From an uncultured Angelakisella sp. (GTDB lineage: Bacteria > Bacillota > Clostridia > Oscillospirales > Ruminococcaceae), in contig CAJFUT010000319.1 in the NCBI GenBank assembly GCA_904420255.1, forward strand, positions 1 to 11,293: DNA of 11,293 nt, in the 5' to 3' direction. The notes beneath the pieces were generated by a model. That model saw nothing but the letters and a program-made list of their open reading frames with translations. It was not told the DNA's origin and did not search any database. This document shows positions 1 through 5,713 of the stretch, in pieces. Made by a program: the position numbers and the translations under genes. How positions within the stretch are numbered: position 1 is the first letter of the stretch; each line of letters starts with the position of its first letter.

Positions 1-54
1 ACGTCCGCAAGAGTTCGGCAGGCGGCAGCCTGTGACTCGGTAGCCTGGACAGGA
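1..54 (-). repeat. Possible degenerate copy of the GCGGCGCAC repeat family, cut by the window edge
   Basis: Read on the minus strand, this stretch has the order seen in the linkers at 10236-10300 and 11192-11260: a TCACAG tract, a short hairpin (CAGGC/GCCTG at 19-23 and 28-32), then GCCGA followed by a TCT-GCGGAC core start (GCCGAACTCTTGCGGAC at 3-19). The core would continue left of the window. Only about half a unit is visible and the match is imperfect, so this is a suggestion. No plus- or minus-strand reading frame here has a recognisable product. It could alternatively be the untranslated end of an upstream gene. Confidence 0.35.
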
Positions 55-101
55 AAGACGTCAGGGCGGCGGGGCGGGGCGGCATTTTCCCCGCCCGCCT
101 C

Positions 102-130
102 TGGAAAACCGCTCTCCCTTATCGTATAAT
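102..130 (+). promoter_or_regulatory. Sigma-A-type promoter for the CmpB-like membrane gene
   Basis: A perfect TATAAT at 125-130 is preceded, after a 17-nt spacer, by TGGAAA at 102-107 (4 of 6 against TTGACA). Transcription would begin about 137, giving a leader of about 47 nt before the start at 184. No operator-like palindrome is evident around it. Confidence 0.65.
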
Positions 131-183
131 GGAGCTGTAAGGAAGCGCCCCGGATGGGGAAAACCAGGGAGGGAGGCTTGGAA

Positions 184-729
184 ATGGCACAAGGGCGGCT
201 GGCAAGGCTGGAAAAGTATTTCCTCTATTTTGTCCTTTATTCCGTCATCGGCTGGCTTTACGAGGTCTTTCTGGAGGTGGTGGTCTACCGCTGGGGCTTC
301 TCCAACCGGGGGGTACTGTTCGGCCCCTGGTGCGTCATCTACGGCGTCGGGGCCCTGGTGCTGATCCTCGCCCTGGGAGGGCTGAAAAAACGGGATATTC
401 GGGTGGGCAAGGTCCCCGTCACTCCCTTGCTGGTGTTCCTGGGCATCGTGGTCCTCACCACCGCCCTGGAGCTCCTGGCCAGCTATCTCATGGAGTACCT
501 TTTGGGGGGCTGGCAGTGGGATTACACCCGCTTCGCCTTCAATTTTCAGGGGAGGATCGCCCTGAACCCCAGCATCCGCTTCGGCCTGGGAGGGATGGTG
601 TTCCTCTACATTTTGCAGCCCCTGTTTGAACGGCTCACCGGCCGGATGTCCCCCCGTGCCCTCCACCTGGCCGCCGGCGCCCTGGCCCTGGTGATGCTCC
701 TGGACGCCGCCTGGACCTTCCTCCTGTAA
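184..729 (+). CDS. CmpB-type (putative ABC-transporter type IV) integral membrane protein
   Basis: This is a 181-residue polytopic membrane protein resembling the Pfam family called putative ABC-transporter type IV (CmpB-like). Seen in the sequence: an N-terminal helix containing the SVIGWLYEVFLE motif (about residues 20-31), then a GVLFGPWCVIYGVG block (about 43-56) leading into a second helix, a helix around residues 82-104, a WDYT...NFQGRIALNPS block typical of this family, and two C-terminal helices. It lies in the cytoplasmic membrane. Its transport role and substrate are not established, and no ABC ATPase gene is adjacent. An in-frame ATG at 154 exists, but GGGAGG at 171-176 sits 7 nt before the ATG at 184, so the shorter start is preferred. 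It is transcribed alone and ends at a bidirectional hairpin terminator shared with the convergent rubrerythrin gene. Confidence 0.8.
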   Translation: MAQGRLARLEKYFLYFVLYSVIGWLYEVFLEVVVYRWGFSNRGVLFGPWCVIYGVGALVLILALGGLKKRDIRVGKVPVTPLLVFLGIVVLTTALELLASYLMEYLLGGWQWDYTRFAFNFQGRIALNPSIRFGLGGMVFLYILQPLFERLTGRMSPRALHLAAGALALVMLLDAAWTFLL

Positions 730-748
730 ATCCCGCCCCGACGCGCAA

Positions 749-777
749 AAGGGCCCCGCTTGCTGAGCGGGGCCCTT
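749..777. terminator. Bidirectional rho-independent terminator between CmpB-like gene and rubrerythrin
   Basis: A perfect 12-bp stem (749-760 with 766-777) closes a 5-nt TGCTG loop. The stem ends in A/T pairs; the plus strand continues with CTT and the minus strand with a TTTT run. It lies between two convergent stop codons, so it probably ends both transcripts. Confidence 0.85.
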
Positions 778-798
778 CTTCCTGCGATGAGGGTTTGC

Positions 799-1347
799 TT
801 ATTTGCCGAAGTAGCGGTCCAGCAGGCCCTGGAAGGCGCGGCCGTGACGGGCCTCGTCCCGGGCCATCTCGTGGACGGTGTCGTGGATGGCGTCCAGGCC
901 CAGCTCCTTGGCCTTCTTGGCCAGGTCGGTCTTGCCGGCGGTGGCGCCGTTCTCGGCCTCCACCCGCATCTCCAGGTTCTTCTTGGTGGAATCGGTGACC
1001 ACCTCGCCCAGCAGCTCGGCGAACTTGGCGGCGTGCTCGGCTTCCTCATAGGCGGCCTTCTCCCAGTACAGGCCGATCTCGGGATAGCCCTCGCGGTGGG
1101 CCACACGGGCCATGGCCAGGTACATACCCACCTCGGTGCACTCGCCGGTGAAGTTCATCCGCAGGCCTTCCAGAATCTCCTCGGGGGCGCCGGAGGCGAC
1201 ACCCACCACATGCTCGGCGGCCCAGGCCATCTGGCCCTCCTCCTGCTTCTTAAACTTGGAAGCGGGGGCCTTGCACTGGGGGCAGAACTCAGGGGCGGAA
1301 TCCCCCTCATGGACGTAACCGCAGACGGTGCAGACAAATTTAGCCAT
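799..1347 (-). CDS. Rubrerythrin with N-terminal rubredoxin domain (reverse-rubrerythrin type)
   Basis: A 182-residue cytoplasmic peroxidase that reduces hydrogen peroxide (and oxygen, in characterised clostridial reverse rubrerythrins) with electrons passed through its rubredoxin iron. Residues 1-35 are a rubredoxin-like Fe(SCys)4 domain with Cys6, Cys9, Cys22 and Cys25. Residues about 40-182 are the ferritin-like di-iron domain, with glutamates near 69, an E-x-x-H at 102-105 and another at 165-168. In classical rubrerythrin the rubredoxin domain is C-terminal; here it comes first. The start at 1347 has GGGAGG at 1357-1362, 9 nt upstream; the open frame extends further up but through the promoter region. 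A PerR-box-like palindrome at 1401-1415 points to peroxide-responsive control. The gene stands alone, convergent with its downstream neighbour. Confidence 0.92.
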   Translation of the reverse strand: MAKFVCTVCGYVHEGDSAPEFCPQCKAPASKFKKQEEGQMAWAAEHVVGVASGAPEEILEGLRMNFTGECTEVGMYLAMARVAHREGYPEIGLYWEKAAYEEAEHAAKFAELLGEVVTDSTKKNLEMRVEAENGATAGKTDLAKKAKELGLDAIHDTVHEMARDEARHGRAFQGLLDRYFGK

Positions 1348-1400
1348 AAAAATATACCTCCCTGTTTTGATTGTCTTTGTTTGCTCTCTGATTCTGAAAT

Positions 1401-1415
1401 CAATAATCATTATTA
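1401..1415. promoter_or_regulatory. PerR-box-like operator upstream of rubrerythrin
   Basis: CAATAATCATTATTA matches the known PerR box TTATAATNATTATAA at 11 of 14 fixed positions. Its inner 13 bases, AATAATCATTATT, are a perfect palindrome centred on 1408. It lies just downstream of the predicted transcription start, where a bound repressor would block initiation. Fur-family sites are similar, so PerR is inferred from the family of the controlled gene. Confidence 0.7.
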
Positions 1416-1427
1416 GATTATGGCTAT

Positions 1428-1456
1428 AGTATAGCACACCTCTTTTTCAAATGCAA
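1428..1456 (-). promoter_or_regulatory. Promoter for rubrerythrin
   Basis: On the minus strand TTGCAT (1456-1451) is followed after exactly 17 nt by TATACT (1433-1428). An extended -10 TG sits one base before it. Initiation near 1421 gives a leader of about 75 nt that includes the PerR-like palindrome. Confidence 0.65.
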
Positions 1457-1521
1457 GGGGTTTTCAGAAAAAACTGGGGCTTTTTTCCTTTTTCTCCGCC
1501 TGCGCCCAGTCCCCCCTTCCC

Positions 1522-1550
1522 GAATATCCCAGAAGGGGGAGGAAATACTA
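1522..1550 (+). promoter_or_regulatory. Candidate forespore (sigma-F/sigma-G-like) promoter for the small Q/N/K-rich protein
   Basis: GAATA at 1522-1526 fits the Bacillus sigma-G -35 consensus GHATR. After 17 nt, AATACTA at 1544-1550 fits the -10 consensus CATNHTA at all but the first base. The ten bases GGAAATACTA (1541-1550) also fit the sigma-F -10 consensus GGHRAAHHTR at nine of ten. No good sigma-A promoter was found nearby. An inverted repeat (CCCCCTTC 1512-1519, GAAGGGGG 1532-1539) overlaps the site. Consensus sequences come from Bacillus, so this remains an inference. Confidence 0.4.
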
Positions 1551-1607
1551 TCAATCGAGCCGGGTGGGAGTACCAGCCGCGCTCCAAAAAACTGGAGGTG
1601 AAATTCC

Positions 1608-1709
1608 ATGGAAAACGAGAGAAATTCCAAGAACGAGCAGAAGCAGAACCCCAACAGCCAGAACCAGCAAAAGCAGCAGAAGCAGCAGAAGTCCGAAAAC
1701 AAGAAATAA
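1608..1709 (+). CDS. 33-residue Q/N/K-rich small protein of unknown function, possibly a spore protein
   Basis: This is a very small ORF supported by a strong ribosome-binding site: GGAGGTG at 1594-1600, 7 nt before the ATG. The product starts MENERNSKNEQKQNP and continues with QNQQKQQKQQK-type repeats to SENKK. It contains essentially only Gln, Asn, Lys, Glu, Ser and Arg, plus a single Pro, with no hydrophobic residues after Met1, so it cannot fold around a core or span a membrane. The composition resembles gamma-type small acid-soluble spore proteins (Q/N-rich), but there is no alignable family motif. The upstream sequence resembles a forespore promoter, which supports a spore role. No function can be assigned from sequence alone. 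It is convergent with the phosphodiesterase-family gene downstream. Confidence 0.6.
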   Translation: MENERNSKNEQKQNPNSQNQQKQQKQQKSENKK

Positions 1710-1726
1710 GGCCCTCGCCGCTTCCG

Positions 1727-1758
1727 CGCCGGAGGATTCTCCCCGAAGCCCTCCGGCG
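1727..1758. terminator. Hairpin between convergent genes, weak terminator candidate
   Basis: CGCCGGAGG (1727-1735) pairs perfectly with CCTCCGGCG (1750-1758) across a 14-nt loop. It sits between the convergent stop codons at 1709 and 1786, where a terminator is expected. There is no U-run on either strand, so intrinsic termination would be weak. Confidence 0.4.
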
Positions 1759-1785
1759 TACATAGGAAAAGGCGGCCCGGCCTCC

Positions 1786-2586
1786 TCAAAGCTCCACCTG
1801 GGCCACCACCGGGTAATGGTCGCTGGGGAAGCCCTCCTCCAGCCGCTCCCGCTGGAGCTGCACCTGGCGCAGCACCATATCCCGGCTGGTGAAGATGTAG
1901 TCGATGGGGGCGCCGCTAACCCTGCCCCGGAAGCCGTGGTAGCTGCGGCCGATCTCCCCCCCCTGCTGGAGGATGCCCCAGTAGCAGTCCCGCATGAGGC
2001 CGGCGCTTTTCGTAAGGTCGGCGGCGATCCAGCGGCGGAGGGTGCGGCTGGTGGGGGTGGCGTTGAAATCCCCCATAAGGATCACCGGCCCGGGGGCCTC
2101 CGCGTACCGGGCAGCGATGCGCCGGAGGATTTCCCGCAGGCCCCGGACCCGGGCAAAGTAGCTGAGGTGGTCCAGATGGGTATTGTAGACCCGGATGGGC
2201 TTTTCCGGGCTGTCCAGGGGCTGGAGCTCGCAGCAGGTGCAGATCCGGGGGAAGGGGGTGGTCCAGTCCCGGCTGGGCCGGTCCGGCGTGGGGGAAAGCC
2301 AGAAGGTCTGCTGGCTCATAAGATGGAACTTATCCTTCCGGAAAAAGATGGCGGTGTACTCCCCCTTGTGGCCGCCGCCCCGGCCCTCCCCCACCCACTG
2401 GTACTCCGGCAGGAGGCGCTCCATATCCCCCAGGGGGCCCTCGGTGAGCTCCTGGGTGCCCAGGATATCCGGCGACACCTCCCGGATGAGCCGGGCCGCC
2501 TGCCCCGCCCGGCGGTGCCAGGCGTGGGGCCCGAAGGGGAGAAGATTCCGCTTCAGATTAAAGGACATGACGACGATGGTTTCCAT
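1786..2586 (-). CDS. Endonuclease/exonuclease/phosphatase (EEP) family protein
   Basis: A 266-residue, metal-dependent phosphoesterase of the exonuclease III/DNase I-like fold. Ordered hallmarks are visible: the first strand VMSFNLKRN (about 6-14) with the metal-site Asn, the catalytic glutamate in LGTQEL (Glu46), HLDH (137-140), GDFNATP (172-178) with catalytic Asp173 and Asn175, and the C-terminal SDHYPV (255-260) with the catalytic Asp-His pair. Length and the lack of a signal peptide or extra domain fit the small cytoplasmic members, whose substrates range from DNA to phospholipids and nucleotides; the substrate cannot be told here. The ATG at 2586 is chosen because it begins just before the first conserved strand. 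The longer frame from 2673 would read through the promoter. Its ribosome-binding site is weak (GCAGGTG about 11 nt upstream). It is divergent from nadE. Confidence 0.85.
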   Translation of the reverse strand: METIVVMSFNLKRNLLPFGPHAWHRRAGQAARLIREVSPDILGTQELTEGPLGDMERLLPEYQWVGEGRGGGHKGEYTAIFFRKDKFHLMSQQTFWLSPTPDRPSRDWTTPFPRICTCCELQPLDSPEKPIRVYNTHLDHLSYFARVRGLREILRRIAARYAEAPGPVILMGDFNATPTSRTLRRWIAADLTKSAGLMRDCYWGILQQGGEIGRSYHGFRGRVSGAPIDYIFTSRDMVLRQVQLQRERLEEGFPSDHYPVVAQVEL

Positions 2587-2611
2587 AGCTGCGGCAACAC
2601 CTGCTTTCCTC

Positions 2612-2626
2612 TTGTATAGGATACAA
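2612..2626. promoter_or_regulatory. Perfect palindrome over the -10 of the EEP gene promoter, possible operator
   Basis: TTGTAT (2612-2617) and ATACAA (2621-2626) form a perfect 6-bp inverted repeat with a 3-nt spacer. It covers the predicted -10 of the leftward promoter, a position suited to repression. The half-sites resemble operators of GntR/YtrA-type repressors, but no such regulator is encoded nearby, so the cognate protein is unknown. Confidence 0.4.
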
Positions 2627-2646
2627 CGAAACTGCGTTTTTTGCAA
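2618..2646 (-). promoter_or_regulatory. Promoter for the EEP-family gene
   Basis: On the minus strand TTGCAA (2646-2641) is followed after 17 nt by TATCCT (2623-2618). It is back to back with the rightward nadE promoter, with the two -35 boxes about 20 bp apart. The T6/A6 inverted repeat at 2637-2656 overlaps this -35. Confidence 0.55.
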
Positions 2647-2666
2647 ATTCAAAAAAGCCGCCGCTC

Positions 2667-2695
2667 TGGACAAAAACCGACGCCGCTGGTATCAT
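2667..2695 (+). promoter_or_regulatory. Promoter for nadE
   Basis: TGGACA (2667-2672) and TATCAT (2690-2695) are separated by 17 nt, with an extended -10 TG at 2687-2688. Initiation around 2702 leaves a leader of about 120 nt before the start codon. Confidence 0.65.
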
Positions 2696-2701
2696 GGATG
2701 G

Positions 2702-2820
2702 AGAGAAGCCGGGATTTCCCGGCTCCTGCCAAAATTTCCCCGGGGAAGGCGGGGACTCATCAGGAAGCTTTCTGATGAGCGCGCCGCGAAGCCCTCGGGC
2801 GGGATGGGAGTGTTCTCCAA
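2702..2820 (+). other. Structured 5' leader of nadE
   Basis: The leader holds three consecutive inverted repeats: AGCCGGG/CCCGGCT (2707-2713, 2718-2724), the 12-bp palindrome TTCCCCGGGGAA (2736-2747) and CTCATCAG/CTGATGAG (2756-2763, 2772-2779). The second can alternatively be enclosed by CCTGCC with GGCGGG (2725-2730, 2748-2753). A further GCCC/GGGC pair lies at 2791-2800, close to the poor ribosome-binding site (GGGAG at 2806-2810). A six-codon ORF (2804-2824) overlaps the nadE start. I recognise no known riboswitch class. Leader-mediated control is possible but unproven. Confidence 0.4.
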
Positions 2821-4740
2821 ATGAGAAACGGATTCATCAAGGCGGCGGCGGCTTCCCCCAGGCTGCGGGTGGCCGACTGCGCCTATAACCGGGACCGGAT
2901 CATCGAGGCCATCCGCCGGGCCCAGGCGCTGGACGCCCAGCTCCTGGTGCTGCCGGAGCTGGCGGTGACCGGCTACACCTGCGGGGACCTGTTCGGCCAG
3001 CAGACCCTCCTGGAGGGGGCGCTGGAGGCCCTGCTGGACATCGCCGCCGCCACCGAGGGGGGCGACCTGCTGACGGTGGTGGGGGCGCCCCTGGTGAAGG
3101 AGGGGCGGCTCTACAACTGCGCCGCCGTCCTCCAGGACGGGGAAATCCTGGGGGTGGTGCCCAAGCGGAACCTCCCCGGCTACGGGGAATTTTACGAAAC
3201 CCGGAACTTCACCCCCGGCCCCGGGGAGGTGAGCGGCCTTGCCCTGGGGGAAAGCTGGGTCCCCTTCGGGGGGAACCTGCTGTTCCGCTGCCGGGAGCTG
3301 CCGGACTTCTGCCTGGGGGTGGAAATCTGCGAGGACCTCTGGGTCCCCTCCCCGCCCTCGGGGGCCCTGGCCGCCGCCGGGGCAACCGTCATCGCCAACC
3401 CCTCCGCCAGCGACGAGTGCATCGCCAAAGCGGATTACCGGCGGACCCTGGTGGCGGGGCAGTCGGCCCGGCTGGTCTGCGGCTATGTCTACGCCGACTG
3501 CGGCCCCGGGGAATCCACCACCGACCTGGTATTCAGCGGCCACAACCTCATCGGGGAGAACGGCGCTCTCCTGGCGGAATCCCCGCCCTTCGGGGAGGGC
3601 TTCGCCGTCACCGAGCTGGACCTGGAGCGGCTGGCGGGGCAGCGCCGGCGCACCACCACATGGCCCCTCCCCCCCAGGGAGGAATTCACCGAGGTGGAGT
3701 TCTCCATGGCCCTGCGGCCCGTCGCCCTCACCCGGGCCGTCTCCCCCACCCCCTTCGTCCCCGGCGACCCGGCCTCCCGGGCCGCCCGCTGCCGGGAAAT
3801 CCTGGCCATCCAGGCCCAGGGCCTCGCCAAGCGCCTGGAGCACACCGGCGCCTCCGCCGCGGTGCTGGGCATCTCCGGGGGGCTGGATTCCACCCTGGCC
3901 CTGCTGGCCGCCGTCCGGGCCATGGACCTGCTGGGCCGCCCCCGGGAGGACATCCTGGCGGTGACCATGCCCTGCTTCGGCACCAGCGCCCGGACCCGCC
4001 GCAACGCCGGGGACCTCTGCCGGGCCCTGGGGGTGCGGCTGAAAACGGTGGACATCACCGGGGCGGTGAAGGGCCATCTGGCCGACATCGGCCACGACGG
4101 CGCCACCCCCGACGTCACCTACGAGAACGCCCAGGCCCGGGAGCGGACCCAGGTGCTCATGGACCTGGCCAACCTCTCCGGGGGGCTGGTGGTGGGCACC
4201 GGGGACCTTTCGGAGCTGGCCCTGGGCTGGGCCACCTACAACGGGGACCACATCTCCATGTACGGGGTCAACGCCTCGGTGCCCAAGACCCTGGTGCGCC
4301 ACATGGTGGAAACCTTCGCCCTGGAGGCGCCGGAGGAGCTGCGCCGGGTGCTGCTGGACATCCTGGACACCCCGGTGAGCCCGGAGCTCCTCCCCGCCAG
4401 GGACGGGGAGATCACCCAGAAAACCGAGGACCTGGTGGGCCCCTATGAGCTCCACGACTTCTTCCTCTATTATACGGTGCGGTGGGGTTTTCCGCCCCGG
4501 AAGGTGTTCCGCCTGGCCAAATACGCCTTCGCCGGCGCCTGGGACGGGGAAACCATCCTGAAATGGCAGAAGGTGTTCCTCCGCCGCTTTTTCGCCCAGC
4601 AGTTCAAACGCTCCTGCCTTCCCGACGGCCCCAAGGTGGGGACGGTGGCCCTCTCCCCCCGGGGGGATTGGCGGATGCCCAGCGACGCCTCCGCCGCCCT
4701 CTGGCTCCGGGAGCTGGAGGAGCTGGACCCGGCGGAATAA
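2821..4740 (+). CDS. nadE: Glutamine-dependent NAD+ synthetase
   Basis: A 639-residue two-domain enzyme making NAD+ from nicotinic acid adenine dinucleotide, ATP and glutamine, the last step of NAD biosynthesis. Residues about 13-290 are the nitrilase-fold glutaminase domain with the Glu-Lys-Cys triad: Glu46 in LPELAVTGYTCGDL, Lys115 in VPKRNLPGYGEFYE and Cys170 in GVEICEDLW. Residues about 320-639 are the ATP-pyrophosphatase synthetase domain with the SGGLDS P-loop at 352-357, then TMPCFGTSARTRRNA and VGTGDLSELALGW (457-470). Length matches the long, ammonia-channelling form (roughly 640-680 residues), not the short ammonia-only form. The N-terminus MRNGFIKAAAA matches the usual start of these proteins, and no in-frame start lies upstream. 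It has its own promoter, a structured leader and a strong terminator, so it is monocistronic. Confidence 0.97.
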   Translation: MRNGFIKAAAASPRLRVADCAYNRDRIIEAIRRAQALDAQLLVLPELAVTGYTCGDLFGQQTLLEGALEALLDIAAATEGGDLLTVVGAPLVKEGRLYNCAAVLQDGEILGVVPKRNLPGYGEFYETRNFTPGPGEVSGLALGESWVPFGGNLLFRCRELPDFCLGVEICEDLWVPSPPSGALAAAGATVIANPSASDECIAKADYRRTLVAGQSARLVCGYVYADCGPGESTTDLVFSGHNLIGENGALLAESPPFGEGFAVTELDLERLAGQRRRTTTWPLPPREEFTEVEFSMALRPVALTRAVSPTPFVPGDPASRAARCREILAIQAQGLAKRLEHTGASAAVLGISGGLDSTLALLAAVRAMDLLGRPREDILAVTMPCFGTSARTRRNAGDLCRALGVRLKTVDITGAVKGHLADIGHDGATPDVTYENAQARERTQVLMDLANLSGGLVVGTGDLSELALGWATYNGDHISMYGVNASVPKTLVRHMVETFALEAPEELRRVLLDILDTPVSPELLPARDGEITQKTEDLVGPYELHDFFLYYTVRWGFPPRKVFRLAKYAFAGAWDGETILKWQKVFLRRFFAQQFKRSCLPDGPKVGTVALSPRGDWRMPSDASAALWLRELEELDPAE

Positions 4741-4750
4741 TCTCCCAGCG

Positions 4751-4793
4751 AAAAGGGATACGCGGCCCCGGCCGGGGCCCGTATCCCTTTTTT
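4751..4793. terminator. Strong terminator after nadE, probably bidirectional
   Basis: GGGATACG (4755-4762) pairs with CGTATCCC (4780-4787). After one bulged C the stem continues as GGCCCC (4764-4769) with GGGGCC (4774-4779) around a GGCC loop. Six Ts follow (4788-4793), and AAAA (4751-4754) gives the minus strand a T4 tract for the convergent acetyltransferase. Confidence 0.92.
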
Positions 4794-4822
4794 GCGCAGA
4801 AGTTTTCAGCCCATCCGGAGCC

Positions 4823-5314
4823 TCAGAGCAGGTGGTAATAGAGGCAGATGTCCTCGTAATGCCCGTCCTTCATGAGGAAGCCCCCGGGGATTTCCCCCAG
4901 CGGCCGGAAGCCCAGCCGTTCGTAGAGGTGCCGGGCGTGGACGTTGGTGCGGACCACGGCGTTGAACTGGAGGACCCGGAAGCCGCAGGCCCTGCCCTGG
5001 GCCAGGCTGTCCAGCACCAGCTTTTCCCCGATGTGGAGGCCCCGGGACTCCCTGCTCACCGCGTAGCTGGCGTTGCCGATGTGGCCGCAGCGCCCCACGT
5101 TGTTGGGGTGGAGGATGTAAAGCCCCAGGATGCGGCCGCTGTCCGAATCCTCCGCCACGGCGCCGTGGGTCTGCCCGGCGAAGAACTCCCGCCCGGACCT
5201 CTCATCCAGAAGGTCCAGCTGGGGGAAGGCCACCCCGTCCTCCACCACCTCGTTCCAAATGCGGACCATCGCCGGAAGGTCCCCCTCCCGGTAAGGGCGT
5301 ACCTGAATCTCCAT
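4823..5314 (-). CDS. GNAT-family N-acetyltransferase
   Basis: A 163-residue cytoplasmic protein of the GCN5-related acetyltransferase fold, transferring acetyl from acetyl-CoA to an amine. The N-terminal strand-helix IQVRPYREGDLPAMVRIWNE (3-22) is typical. Motif A is visible as SYAVSRESRGLHIGEKLV (about 83-100), with Arg91, Gly92 and Gly96 in the acetyl-CoA loop. Motif B is ARHLYERLGFRPLG (about 127-140). The GHIGNASYAVS block resembles YhbS-like and related single-domain members, but the substrate is not determinable. The start at 5314 is preceded by AAAGGAG. A promoter about 90 bp upstream gives a leader rich in GGC/GCC repeats. It ends against the bidirectional nadE terminator and is divergent from the nitroreductase lipoprotein. 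Confidence 0.9.
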   Translation of the reverse strand: MEIQVRPYREGDLPAMVRIWNEVVEDGVAFPQLDLLDERSGREFFAGQTHGAVAEDSDSGRILGLYILHPNNVGRCGHIGNASYAVSRESRGLHIGEKLVLDSLAQGRACGFRVLQFNAVVRTNVHARHLYERLGFRPLGEIPGGFLMKDGHYEDICLYYHLL

Positions 5315-5402
5315 AGCCCCTTTCTCCTTTCATGCAGCGGTGCCGGCGGCTGTTTCCCGTCATCCCGGCGGCAGGCGGCCGCCGCCGATGCCAGATGCCC
5401 CC

Positions 5403-5431
5403 ATTATACCGGCAGCGTGGGAAAAGGGCAA
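5403..5431 (-). promoter_or_regulatory. Promoter for the GNAT acetyltransferase at 5314
   Basis: On the minus strand TTGCCC (5431-5426) and a perfect TATAAT (5408-5403) are spaced by 17 nt. The leader of about 80 nt contains self-complementary GGCGGCCGCC-type sequence (around 5375-5395). Confidence 0.6.
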
Positions 5432-5713
5432 GAGGCCGCGGCCATTTCCCCGCCTTTTCCCCGCCGTTTTTCACCCCGCCGCCATCCAGCGTCACCCTTT
5501 CCCCATTGCGCCGGAGGGCGGAGCCGGGGCGGAAAAGGGCGCTGCCCCAAAATGTTGTGGGCAATTCGTTCCCATCACACAAAATATGCGTTTTCCCCCC
5601 TGGGAATTGTTTTTGAAAAATTTGGGAATTCTTCACACCCTTCCTTTCCCGGGACGGCTATAATGGGGTACAGCCACCCCTATCGCCTCACAACAGAAAG
5701 GAAGCTGACTGCC
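5432..5713 (+). promoter_or_regulatory. Divergent spacer with the promoter region of the nitroreductase lipoprotein
   Basis: No gene is visible here. A perfect TATAAT lies at 5659-5664, about 50 bp before the lipoprotein start. The best -35, TTCACA (5632-5637), is 21 nt away, too far for a normal sigma-A promoter, so an activator or another sigma factor may be used. Upstream is an AT-richer patch with two direct copies of TGGGAATT (5601-5608 and 5623-5630), 22 bp apart start to start, i.e. about two helical turns, which is suggestive of a tandem regulator site. The rest (5432-5570) is C-rich sequence without recognisable content. Confidence 0.4.

Noticed and set aside
1564..2619. Plus-strand open frame opposite the EEP gene
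   Set aside because: It is antisense to a gene with all EEP catalytic motifs, and its 5' part runs over the small Q/N/K ORF in another frame.
2772..2790. CTGATGAG followed closely by CGCGAAG, resembling a hammerhead ribozyme core
   Set aside because: The next base after GAA is G where A is conserved, a possible stem II is only 3 bp, and no matching stem III with a UH cleavage site can be drawn. CTGATGAG is explained by its perfect pairing with CTCATCAG.
2692..4455. Long minus-strand open frame opposite nadE
   Set aside because: It is fully antisense to a clearly conserved nadE and its translation is compositionally biased (Gly, Gln, His, Pro), typical of shadow frames in GC-rich DNA.
5560..5580. 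TGTG...TCACA resembling a CRP site
   Set aside because: The half-sites are about 15 nt apart instead of about 6 to 8, and CRP-type control of this kind is not expected in this lineage.
4832..5713. Upstream extension of the nitroreductase reading frame
   Set aside because: The extension is antisense to the GNAT gene and passes through promoters; the ATG at 5714 has a Shine-Dalgarno and begins a correct lipoprotein signal peptide.
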